The notes under the pieces were generated by a model. The model was not told the origin of the DNA and searched no databases. It saw only the letters and a program-made list of their open reading frames with translations. A DNA stretch of 32,600 bases from Deltaproteobacteria bacterium (lineage in GTDB: Bacteria; Bdellovibrionota; JACOXK01; 2-02-FULL-40-11): assembly GCA_023248265.1 (NCBI GenBank), contig JAHFEZ010000007.1, positions 1 to 32,600 on the forward strand. The letters run 5' to 3'. This document shows, piece by piece, positions 18,206-25,916 of the stretch. Both the position numbers and the translations under genes were made by a program. Positions within the stretch are counted from its first letter, which is position 1; every line of letters starts with the position of its first letter.

Positions 18206-19908
18206 ATCGAACGTGGTGGTTTAAGTTTTCCTTTGTGGCTTTTTTAGCAGCGGTCAGTGTTATTTACCTTCTTCCTTCTTTTGCGCCTATTCAAAAATTT
18301 CCTTCATGGAGTCAAATGTTTGTTCCCAAAGATAAGCTAAAGTTAGGGCTCGATCTTCAAGGGGGACTTCATATTGTGATGGGCATTGATCCTAAAAAAG
18401 TTTTGATGGAAGGGGCTGATCTTTTGGCAGAAGAGTTGAAAGGTGATCTTCAAAAAGTGAATAAAAGTATTCAAGTGACAAGAGAAGCCAATAGTTCTGA
18501 TGTTAAAGTTCAATTTTTGGCGTCGGATGATCTTAAGGCGATTCGAAAAGCTGTTTTAAGATATCGTGTTTTTGATTTTGCCAAGCAAGGGCCCACAGAG
18601 TTTGTCCTTACTTTCAATACACAAGAAGCCAAATTTAGAATTAAACGAGCTATTGAGCAATCCATTGAGGCCATTCGAAACCGTGTGGATGAGCTGGGTG
18701 TTTCAGAGCCTTCGATTCAATCGGAAGGGGAAGATCGCATTGTGGTGCAACTTCCAGGCGTTCAAGATACGGAGAGGGCCAAAGAAATTATTGGTCGAAC
18801 CGCAAAATTGGAATTTAAATTGGTAGATGAATCAAAATCTTCCAAAGACCTCGAAGAGCTGGTGACACAAGCTGAGCAAAAAGGTATTAAGTTTTCAGCA
18901 GGGACGCAGCAAAAATTTTCAACTTATCTTCAAGAATTCAATGACGCCATCAAAGATAAGATTCCACAAGATTGCCAAGTTGCTTTTGAAAAAGAGGTGA
19001 ATCCCCAGACACAAACGGTACGATGGGTTCCTTATTTATTAAAGAAAAAAGCAGATGTAACAGGAAACTATATTCGAGATGCCAGGGTTTTCCCAGATCC
19101 TCAAACGAATGAATACAAAGTAGCCTTAAAGTTTAGTGCTCAAGGAACAAAACCTTTTGCAAAAGTGACAGAAGAAAATGTGGGCCATCGGTTGGCCATT
19201 GTATTAGACGGGATTGTTCATTCTGCGCCTGTCATTCAAACCAAAATTCCAAATGGAGAAGCAACCATTACGTTTGGTGCCAGCATGGATCCCAATCAAT
19301 TATTTAAAGATGCACAAGACACAGCATTGGTCTTGCGCGCAGGAGCCTTACCCACGACCATTGAGCTCTTAGAAGAAAGAACCGTGGGGCCTTCTTTAGG
19401 GGCAGATTCGATTGAAGCGGGCAAAAAAGCCATTTTGATTGGAACGCTTGCTGTTATTTTATTTATGTTGATTTATTATAAAGTGTCAGGTGTCATTGCA
19501 TGTGTAGCACTTCTTTTAAACTTTCCTTTTATTTTATCCATTATGGCAGTGTTTGGTTCAACGCTGACTTTGCCAGGTCTTGCAGGCTTGGTGTTAACCG
19601 TTGGGATGGCGGTGGATGCCAACGTTTTGATCTTTGAACGGATTCGAGAAGAAGTGCGGCTCAATAAATCTCCTCGCTCTGCCATTGATCAAGGCTTTGA
19701 TAAAGCGTGGGGAACGATTTTTGACTCGAATGCAACAACCTTGGTGACGGCTCTAGCTTTGTTTGCTGAAGGAACAGGATCTATTAAAGGATTTGCGGTA
19801 ACCCTTTCTATTGGAATTTGTTGTAGTGTGTTTACATCTGTTTTTGTATCACGGCTTTGTTTTGATTTTTTATTAGAAAAACTTCAAATTTCAAAAGTGA
19901 GTATTTAA
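18202..19908 (+). CDS. secD: Protein translocase subunit SecD
   Basis: LGLDLQGGLHIVMGID, RNRVDELGVSEPSIQSEGEDRIVVQLPG, GMAVDANVLIFERIREE. Confidence 0.97.
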   Translation: MNRTWWFKFSFVAFLAAVSVIYLLPSFAPIQKFPSWSQMFVPKDKLKLGLDLQGGLHIVMGIDPKKVLMEGADLLAEELKGDLQKVNKSIQVTREANSSDVKVQFLASDDLKAIRKAVLRYRVFDFAKQGPTEFVLTFNTQEAKFRIKRAIEQSIEAIRNRVDELGVSEPSIQSEGEDRIVVQLPGVQDTERAKEIIGRTAKLEFKLVDESKSSKDLEELVTQAEQKGIKFSAGTQQKFSTYLQEFNDAIKDKIPQDCQVAFEKEVNPQTQTVRWVPYLLKKKADVTGNYIRDARVFPDPQTNEYKVALKFSAQGTKPFAKVTEENVGHRLAIVLDGIVHSAPVIQTKIPNGEATITFGASMDPNQLFKDAQDTALVLRAGALPTTIELLEERTVGPSLGADSIEAGKKAILIGTLAVILFMLIYYKVSGVIACVALLLNFPFILSIMAVFGSTLTLPGLAGLVLTVGMAVDANVLIFERIREEVRLNKSPRSAIDQGFDKAWGTIFDSNATTLVTALALFAEGTGSIKGFAVTLSIGICCSVFTSVFVSRLCFDFLLEKLQISKVSI

Positions 19909-19910
19909 AT

Positions 19911-20828
19911 ATGGAATTTTTTAGTTCGCATGCCAATTTTGATTTTGTTGGAAAACAAAAATTTTTTATTTCTATTTCTATAACTTTGGTTATTTTTTCT
20001 CTCATTGCTGTTTTTAAGCCTGGGCTAAAATTTGGAATTGATTTTTCAGGAGGAACAGAAGTTCAAATTCATTTTAATCAAGTGATAACCTCAGCAGAGG
20101 TGCGAAAAATTTTAAATGATGCAGGCTTTAAAGATAGTTCTGTTCAGCATTTAGGCTCTGAGACAACGGGAGAATATCTCATTCGCTTAGAGCAAACTTC
20201 TGGTAATTTAAAAACTCTTTCTGATGAAGTTGCCAATACGTTTGCAAAAGTTAAAGGGCAAGGAACTTTTGAGATTAAGAAGATTGAAATGGTGGGCCCT
20301 AAAGTGGGGGCGGATTTAAAAAGGAGAGGGGCTTGGGCTTTAATTTATTCTTTCTTAGGTATTTTAATTTATGTGGCGCTTCGTTTTGATTATCGTTTTT
20401 CCCCGGGTGGTGTGATCGCTCTTATGCACGACTCTATTATTCCTTTGGGTGTCTTTGCTCTACTGGGGAAAAAATTTGATTTGACTATTTTAGCCGCAAT
20501 TTTGACGATTATTGGGTATTCCATTAATGATACCATTGTGGTTTTTGACCGCATTCGAGAAAATATGAAAATGCATCCTACGATGAATATTGCAGCCATT
20601 GTTAATAAGAGTATTAATGAAACGATGAGCCGAACCATTTTAACCTCTTTGACCGTTGTCATTTCTCTTTTGGCTATTTTCTTTTTTGGTGGAGAAGTGA
20701 TTCATGACTTTTCTTTGGCAATGCTCATTGGGGTTGTTGTGGGGACGTATTCTTCTATTTTTATTGCAAGTCCTATTTTTCTCTCATTGTATTATTATTC
20801 TGAAAAAAAACTTGCCAAAAAATCTTGA
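19911..20828 (+). CDS. secF: Protein translocase subunit SecF
   Basis: GIDFSGGTEVQIHF, VGPKVGADL, GYSINDTIVVFDRIREN. Confidence 0.97.
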   Translation: MEFFSSHANFDFVGKQKFFISISITLVIFSLIAVFKPGLKFGIDFSGGTEVQIHFNQVITSAEVRKILNDAGFKDSSVQHLGSETTGEYLIRLEQTSGNLKTLSDEVANTFAKVKGQGTFEIKKIEMVGPKVGADLKRRGAWALIYSFLGILIYVALRFDYRFSPGGVIALMHDSIIPLGVFALLGKKFDLTILAAILTIIGYSINDTIVVFDRIRENMKMHPTMNIAAIVNKSINETMSRTILTSLTVVISLLAIFFFGGEVIHDFSLAMLIGVVVGTYSSIFIASPIFLSLYYYSEKKLAKKS

Positions 20829-20858
20829 CTGAAGAGCTATGTGTGAGAAGTTAGTGTT

Positions 20859-22574
20859 GTGAAAAAAGAATGGGTGCTTTTAAAACCAGATCCTAAGCGT
20901 ATTTCTTTTTTATCTCAAAGTTTAAATATTTCACCTCTCTTGGCCACACTTCTTGTGAATCGTGGCATTGATGAGCTTCATGAGGCTCGTCCCTTTCTTT
21001 TTGGAGATTTCAAAGACTTACCCTCTCCTTTTCTCATGAAAGATATGAAAAAAGCAGTGGATCGTATTCTTCGAGCCATGGAAGCCCATGAGTCTATTTA
21101 TATTTATGGGGATTATGATGTGGATGGTGTGACTGCCACGTCTAATTTTATTAATTTTTTTAAAGAATTGGGTATTACGGTTGGATTTCATATTCCTCAC
21201 AGGCTTCGAGAAGGCTATGGCCTTCATGTTGAAGCCTTAAAGGAAATTCAAAAAAAAGGGGGCAAGGTTGTTATCACAGCAGATTGTGGGATTTCCAATG
21301 TTAAAGAAGCCATAGCAGCATCTGAACTTGGGATTGATCTCATTATTACCGACCATCACATTGTGCCGCCGGAATTACCGGATGCTCATGCGGTTTTAAA
21401 TCCTCTTCGTAAGGACAGCGATTTTCCAGATCACTATTTGGCAGGTGTGGGGGTGGCTTTTCATTTGATGATGGCTTTGCGACATACGCTTCGTGAACGA
21501 GGATATTTTCAAAGTCGCAAAGAACCTAATTTAAAAAATTATTTGGATTTGGTTGCGTTGGGTACGATTGCAGACATGGTGCCTCTGAAAGGCGCCAATC
21601 ATATCTTGGTTAAAGAAGGCCTTAAAATTTTATCTTCTCAAAGACGAATGGGCATTAAAGCGCTTATCGAAGTGTCCAATATTAAAAAAGATACCATTGG
21701 AACCTATGAAGTGGCATTTCAACTGGCTCCCAGATTGAATGCCGGTGGGAGATTAGCTTCAGCTGAATTAGGTGTAAAGCTTTTAACAACCTCTGATGCT
21801 TTGACAGCTCTAGAATTGGCGCAAAGATTAGATTCCGAAAATAGTCAAAGACGTTTCTTGCAAGAGGAAGTTTTAGAGCAAGCCATTCACATGATTGAGA
21901 AAGATCAGCTGGGAAAAAATAAATCTCTTGTTCTATCTTCTCCACTTTGGCATCCAGGTGTCATAGGGATTGTCGCTTCCAAGCTGGTGGAACGATATTA
22001 TCGTCCAACGTGTCTGATTGCAGAACAAGAAAACATTGGAAAGGGATCCTGTCGCAGTATTGAAAGCCTTCATTTATTAGACGCTCTTAAGGAATGTGCA
22101 GGGTATTTTGGAAATTTTGGAGGGCATAAAGCAGCTGCTGGATTTTCCATTCCTCTTCAAAATATTTCTGCATTTCGTGATCAATTTGAAAAAGTCGTTT
22201 CTCAAAGGCTTACGGACTCTGATTTTTTTCCTAAAGTTAAGGTGGATATGGAGCTTACGTTAAAAGACGTTCAAGCATCGCTTTTGGAAGATATTGAAAA
22301 GTTAGCGCCCTTTGGAATGGGATGTCCAGAACCTTTGTTTGTGAGTCGGGATTTTCATGTTCAGCGAGCACAGCTTGTGGGGCAAAAACATTTGAAGTTA
22401 TTTCTGGAAGGGGAAGATCGCTATCATGAAGCGATTGGATTTCATATGGGGCATGCTTTTTCAGAAGTTGCTAAGCTTAAAGGTATTTTATATTCTCCTG
22501 CTTTTAACGACTGGCAAGGGAAACGATCTATTCAGTTGAAACTGAAAGATCTTCTTTTTGACGCACCGCAATAA
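20859..22574 (+). CDS. recJ: Single-stranded-DNA-specific exonuclease RecJ
   Basis: IYGDYDVDGVTATSN, TADCGISN, TDHHIVPPELPDAHAVLNP, LGTIADMVPL, GGHKAAAGFS. Confidence 0.96.
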   Translation: MKKEWVLLKPDPKRISFLSQSLNISPLLATLLVNRGIDELHEARPFLFGDFKDLPSPFLMKDMKKAVDRILRAMEAHESIYIYGDYDVDGVTATSNFINFFKELGITVGFHIPHRLREGYGLHVEALKEIQKKGGKVVITADCGISNVKEAIAASELGIDLIITDHHIVPPELPDAHAVLNPLRKDSDFPDHYLAGVGVAFHLMMALRHTLRERGYFQSRKEPNLKNYLDLVALGTIADMVPLKGANHILVKEGLKILSSQRRMGIKALIEVSNIKKDTIGTYEVAFQLAPRLNAGGRLASAELGVKLLTTSDALTALELAQRLDSENSQRRFLQEEVLEQAIHMIEKDQLGKNKSLVLSSPLWHPGVIGIVASKLVERYYRPTCLIAEQENIGKGSCRSIESLHLLDALKECAGYFGNFGGHKAAAGFSIPLQNISAFRDQFEKVVSQRLTDSDFFPKVKVDMELTLKDVQASLLEDIEKLAPFGMGCPEPLFVSRDFHVQRAQLVGQKHLKLFLEGEDRYHEAIGFHMGHAFSEVAKLKGILYSPAFNDWQGKRSIQLKLKDLLFDAPQ

Positions 22575-22581
22575 AAAGCCC

Positions 22582-22609
22582 TTGACTTTATGATGCGGCG
22601 TGTTAAATT
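22582..22609 (+). promoter_or_regulatory. Sigma-70-like promoter TTGACT-N16-TAAATT upstream of the phasin-like gene
   Basis: -35 22582-22587, -10 22604-22609, in gap after recJ. Confidence 0.5.
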
Positions 22610-22641
22610 AGTTAGTGTCTAAGACAGAAAGGAGTACACAT

Positions 22642-23061
22642 ATGTCTAGATTAGAAGTAGATGTAAAATCTATCCAGAATCTCATTCGTTCTCGGGTAAC
22701 GAGAGCCCAAAAAACATTAACCAAGTTTGAAACCCAAGCTGAAAAAGCAGTGAAACAATGGGTCAATCGAGGGTTAAAAACAAAAGAAGAGGGCCAAAAG
22801 CAAGTGGCTCAGCTTGTTAAGGATGTCCGCCAAACGGTTGAAACTTCGGATATTCTTAAGAACTTTAAAAAAACCAATACCTACCATTTGGCACTTCAAG
22901 CCAAGGATGAGCTTGAAAAAAGAGTTGCAGATGCTCAAGAGAAGGTATTTGAATTTTTAAACGTTCCAACGAAACAAGATTTAGATCGTCTGACAAAAAA
23001 AGTGGATGAGTTGAATCGAAAACTCAAAGCCAATAGCAAGTCAGATTCTGTTTCTAAATAA
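22642..23061 (+). CDS. Phasin-like coiled-coil protein (PhaF/PhaI granule-associated type)
   Basis: Helical Lys-rich protein with FLNVPTKQDLDRLTKKVDELNRKL tail typical of phasins; SD AAAGGAGT before ATG 22642. Confidence 0.65.
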   Translation: MSRLEVDVKSIQNLIRSRVTRAQKTLTKFETQAEKAVKQWVNRGLKTKEEGQKQVAQLVKDVRQTVETSDILKNFKKTNTYHLALQAKDELEKRVADAQEKVFEFLNVPTKQDLDRLTKKVDELNRKLKANSKSDSVSK

Positions 23062-23080
23062 TAATTCACAGCCTTGAAAA

Positions 23081-23118
23081 GTACATGGTCTGATGATATA
23101 GACTCACAGACCATGTAC
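23081..23118. repeat. Perfect 12-bp inverted repeat GTACATGGTCTG-N14-CAGACCATGTAC containing the queD start codon
   Basis: Arms 23081-23092 and 23107-23118 exactly complementary; ATG at 23113. Confidence 0.9.
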
Positions 23119-23502
23119 GAAGTCATCATTCGAGACCATTTTTCTGCTGCCCATCAGCTACGAGACTATGGAGGGATATGTGAAAATCTCCATGGTCATA
23201 ACTGGAAGATAGAAGTGATTGTGTCTTCTTCAAAGCTGGATGCCATGGGCGTTGTTTTGGATTTTAAAATAGTTGAAGATAAAACCAAAGAGATTTTAGA
23301 TACTTTTGATCATCAAGTTTTAAATCAAGTTTCCATTTTTCAAGATTTAAATCCCTCCGCAGAAAATATTGCACGTTTTTGCTTTCAAGAACTAAAAGAA
23401 AAACTAGCTTCCTATCCCATTCAAGTGCAAAAAGTTACGATTTGGGAAACGGACTCTTATGGAGCAAGCTATTCTGGAGGTTATAGAGACACGCAGAAAT
23501 AA
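23113..23502 (+). CDS. queD: 6-carboxy-5,6,7,8-tetrahydropterin synthase
   Basis: DHFSAAHQLRDYGGICENLHGHNWKIEV, D(F)KIVED, LNPSAENIARF, VTIWETDSYGASY; start moved to 23113 by homology. Confidence 0.92.
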   Translation: MYEVIIRDHFSAAHQLRDYGGICENLHGHNWKIEVIVSSSKLDAMGVVLDFKIVEDKTKEILDTFDHQVLNQVSIFQDLNPSAENIARFCFQELKEKLASYPIQVQKVTIWETDSYGASYSGGYRDTQK

Positions 23503-23606
23503 CTTCATACAAGGCCGCAGGGAGGAGGGCGACGGAGGCGTACTGGTTGTACGTCGGAGGAACCCGACGACCGAGAACGCAGTAGGAGGTTATTTATGCG
23601 TGTCTC
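23486..23606. repeat. Fold-back palindromic element between queD and folE2
   Basis: Outer arms GAGACACGCAGAAATAAC (23486-23503) and GTTATTTATGCGTGTCTC (23589-23606), 17/18 complementary, enclosing GC-/purine-rich core with inner hairpin GGCGTAC-TGGTT-GTACGTC. Confidence 0.8.
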
Positions 23607-23617
23607 ACTCAATAGTT

Positions 23618-24403
23618 ATGAGGGATGTTCAAAATAGTCCAGACTTTAGAGGGATTCCTCTTCAGCAAGTAGGGGTGCGAGCGGTTCGCTATCCTATTAA
23701 AGTCTCTGATAAGGTAAACCAAACTCAACATACGATAGGTTCCTTTAATATGTATGTGGATTTAACTGCGAATTTTAAAGGAACGCATATGAGTCGGTTT
23801 ATTGAGATTTTAAATCATTATCGCCATGAAATTGATGTAGAAAATTTGGATCAAATTTTAGAAGAGATGCGAGCGCGTTTGAAAGCAGAAGTTTCAATTT
23901 TAGAAATCTCTTTTCCTTATTTTATTGAAAAAACAGCTCCCGTTTCAAAAGCTCAAAGTTTGATGGAGTATCAGTGTAGATTTTGGGGATCTAAGACTTC
24001 TTCGTCTAAAGATTTTGTGATGACGGCAGAAGTGCCCGTGACAACCTTGTGCCCGTGTTCCAAAGAAATCAGTGATCGGGGGGCGCACAATCAAAGATCG
24101 GTAGTGAAGGTGAGCGTTCGTTTTCAAACTTTTGTGTGGCTGGAAGATCTTATTCGATTGGTTGAAGACAGTGCCAGCTGTGAGCTCTATCCTCTTTTAA
24201 AACGCGTGGATGAAAAAGCAGTCACAGAACGTGCGTACGATCATCCTAGATTTGCAGAAGATATGGTTCGAGAAGTGGCCTTAAAGCTTGACGATTGGTC
24301 AGCCATTCGATGGTATGCCATTGAATGCGAAAACTTTGAGTCGATTCATGGACACAATGCGTATGCCTTCTTAAAAAAGGACAAAGGAAATCAGCCGTCA
24401 TGA
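23618..24403 (+). CDS. folE2: GTP cyclohydrolase I type B
   Basis: MRDVQNSPDFRGIPLQQVGVRAVRYPI start region, TTLCPCSKEISDRGAHNQRS, NFESIHGHNAYAF. Confidence 0.93.
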   Translation: MRDVQNSPDFRGIPLQQVGVRAVRYPIKVSDKVNQTQHTIGSFNMYVDLTANFKGTHMSRFIEILNHYRHEIDVENLDQILEEMRARLKAEVSILEISFPYFIEKTAPVSKAQSLMEYQCRFWGSKTSSSKDFVMTAEVPVTTLCPCSKEISDRGAHNQRSVVKVSVRFQTFVWLEDLIRLVEDSASCELYPLLKRVDEKAVTERAYDHPRFAEDMVREVALKLDDWSAIRWYAIECENFESIHGHNAYAFLKKDKGNQPS

Positions 24404-25080
24404 AAAGTATTGTGTTATTGTCCGGTGGGCTAGATTCTACTGTTAATTTTTGCGAAGCTCTACGAAAAACAGAAGTTTCTAAAGTTTTGACGTTTGATTA
24501 TGGCCAACGGGCTGCACAAAAAGAAATAGAATCTGCACAAAAAATCTGTGAATCCTATCATGTGCCTCATGAAGCACTCCGGTTAGGATGGCTTTCCAAA
24601 ATTACCAAAACAGCGCTGGTGGATGCTACGCAAGAACTTCCGAGGCTTCATACCTCAGAGCTCGATGATTTAGCCAAAACAAATTTAAGTGCTCAAAGCG
24701 TATGGGTTCCCAATCGAAATGGCGTTTTTATCAATATTGCAGCCAGTTTTGCTGAAAGCTTGGGAGCACAGACAATCGTCGTTGGATTTAATGCGGAAGA
24801 AGCGGCGACATTTCCGGATAATAGTGCGTCCTTTGTAGAGCAGATCAATGAAAGTTTAAATTATTCTACCTTAAATCATCCGAGAGTTATGTGTTATACG
24901 CAAGATTTAAACAAGAAACAGATTGTTCAGTTAGGAAAAGAACTGCGTGCTCCCTTTGAGCTGATGTGGAGTTGTTATGAGGGAGGCATAACGCCGTGCC
25001 AACAGTGTGAGTCATGCAAGCGATTTTATCGGGCCATGGGACTTGTCCCAATGGGACTCGTCACAATGGAAGTCCAGTAA
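24400..25080 (+). CDS. queC: 7-cyano-7-deazaguanine synthase
   Basis: LLSGGLDSTVNFCEAL, TFDYGQRAAQKE, VPNRNGVFINIAASFAESLGAQTIVVGFNAEEAATFPDNS, CYEGGITPCQQCESCKRF. Confidence 0.96.
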   Translation: MKSIVLLSGGLDSTVNFCEALRKTEVSKVLTFDYGQRAAQKEIESAQKICESYHVPHEALRLGWLSKITKTALVDATQELPRLHTSELDDLAKTNLSAQSVWVPNRNGVFINIAASFAESLGAQTIVVGFNAEEAATFPDNSASFVEQINESLNYSTLNHPRVMCYTQDLNKKQIVQLGKELRAPFELMWSCYEGGITPCQQCESCKRFYRAMGLVPMGLVTMEVQ

Positions 25081-25081
25081 C

Positions 25082-25642
25082 ATGGAATACTTTCAGACTC
25101 TTTTTTTAGAACAAACTTTAAAATACGATGGAACACAACTGGCTCCCCTTTGGATGTATAAACATTATGACATCCAAGGAAATGCCATGGTCAGTTTTAT
25201 TGGGCCCGCTGATGTAACATTGAAACATATGGTGGATGTCGAAGATATTAAAGCGCAAAGTCCTATTTATTCAGAATCGATGGTTCATTTCTTAGCCGAA
25301 TTTTTTGATTTAGATTTGGAAAAAACAGTTTTTCGACAAAGACTTTTGATGGCTACGGTAAAAGAAATATTAGAAAAAAAGATCCATCGCGTTTTGGATC
25401 GTCAGGGTGATGATATTTATGATGGGGATGCTAAACTTTCTGTATCTATTGCAACGCTTTCTACGCTTTCAACACTCATTCATGCTGGGATTAACGTTTC
25501 CAGTCGAAATACGCCGGTCAAAACAAAAGGGCTTTTGGACTACGATGTCCCTCCCGCTGCTTTTGCCAAAGAAGTCTTAGCGGCTTTCAAAAAAGAATTG
25601 GAGTCTAGTTGGCTGGCTAGATGTAAAGTCCGCTCTGTGTGA
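25082..25642 (+). CDS. DUF366 family protein
   Basis: YDGTQLAPLWMYKHYDIQGNAMVSFIGPADV, DRQGDDIYDGDAKLSVSIATLS, NTPVKTKGL; start at 25082 immediately after queC stop. Confidence 0.75.
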   Translation: MEYFQTLFLEQTLKYDGTQLAPLWMYKHYDIQGNAMVSFIGPADVTLKHMVDVEDIKAQSPIYSESMVHFLAEFFDLDLEKTVFRQRLLMATVKEILEKKIHRVLDRQGDDIYDGDAKLSVSIATLSTLSTLIHAGINVSSRNTPVKTKGLLDYDVPPAAFAKEVLAAFKKELESSWLARCKVRSV

Positions 25643-25655
25643 CAAAAATTGTCAC
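25639..25655. promoter_or_regulatory. Inverted repeat GTGACAA-AAA-TTGTCAC, candidate activator site
   Basis: Perfect 7-bp arms; about 200 bp upstream of the sigma-54-like promoter. Confidence 0.5.
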
Positions 25656-25788
25656 CTTGGTTTAAACTCCGCCACAGATGATAATATCAATGTTTTCAAT
25701 AGGTTATTCTTTTATCCTCCAATAGTCTGCCTAAATTTGTGTCAAATTTTAAAGACCGCCTTCATGGAGAAAGAGGGCCATTCCATCA

Positions 25789-25816
25789 TAAGTTATTGTA
25801 ATTACATATGAAATTT
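25789..25816 (+). promoter_or_regulatory. Shared IHF-like upstream element, copy 1
   Basis: TAAGTTATTGTAATTACATATGAAATTT; 24/28 identical to 32389-32416. Confidence 0.55.
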
Positions 25817-25830
25817 ATATTTTCTCAAAG

Positions 25831-25846
25831 TGGCATATGGGTTGCA
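25831..25846 (+). promoter_or_regulatory. Sigma-54-type (-24/-12) promoter TGGCATATGGGTTGCA
   Basis: GG-N10-GC spacing exact, TGGCA and TTGCA boxes, in intergenic region upstream of a lipoprotein gene. Confidence 0.75.
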
Positions 25847-25861
25847 GCTTCTTTCAGTCGA

Positions 25862-25886
25862 GCTTTTTGGCATGGTGCCAAAAGGC
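25862..25886 (+). other. 5'-UTR hairpin GCTTTTTGGCA-TGG-TGCCAAAAGGC
   Basis: 11-bp stem (one G-U) between predicted TSS (about 25857) and the SD AGGAGG. Confidence 0.65.
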
Positions 25887-25916
25887 AAAGTCAGAACGTA
25901 AGAGGAGGATAAAACG

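Noticed and set aside
23062-23118. preQ1 riboswitch upstream of queD
   Set aside because: No type I/II/III preQ1 aptamer pattern recognised; only a simple perfect inverted repeat.
23459-23617. N-terminal extension of the folE2 ORF given by the track (MEQAILEVIETRRNNFIQGRREEGDGGVLVVRRRNPTTENAVGG...)
   Set aside because: It reads through queD's 3' end in another frame and through the palindromic element; FolE2 homology begins at MRDVQNSPDFRGIP (23618).
25638-25655. CRP/FNR-type site TGTGACAAAAATTGTCAC
   Set aside because: Half-site spacing is 9, not the 6 expected for TGTGA-N6-TCACA; kept only as a generic inverted repeat.
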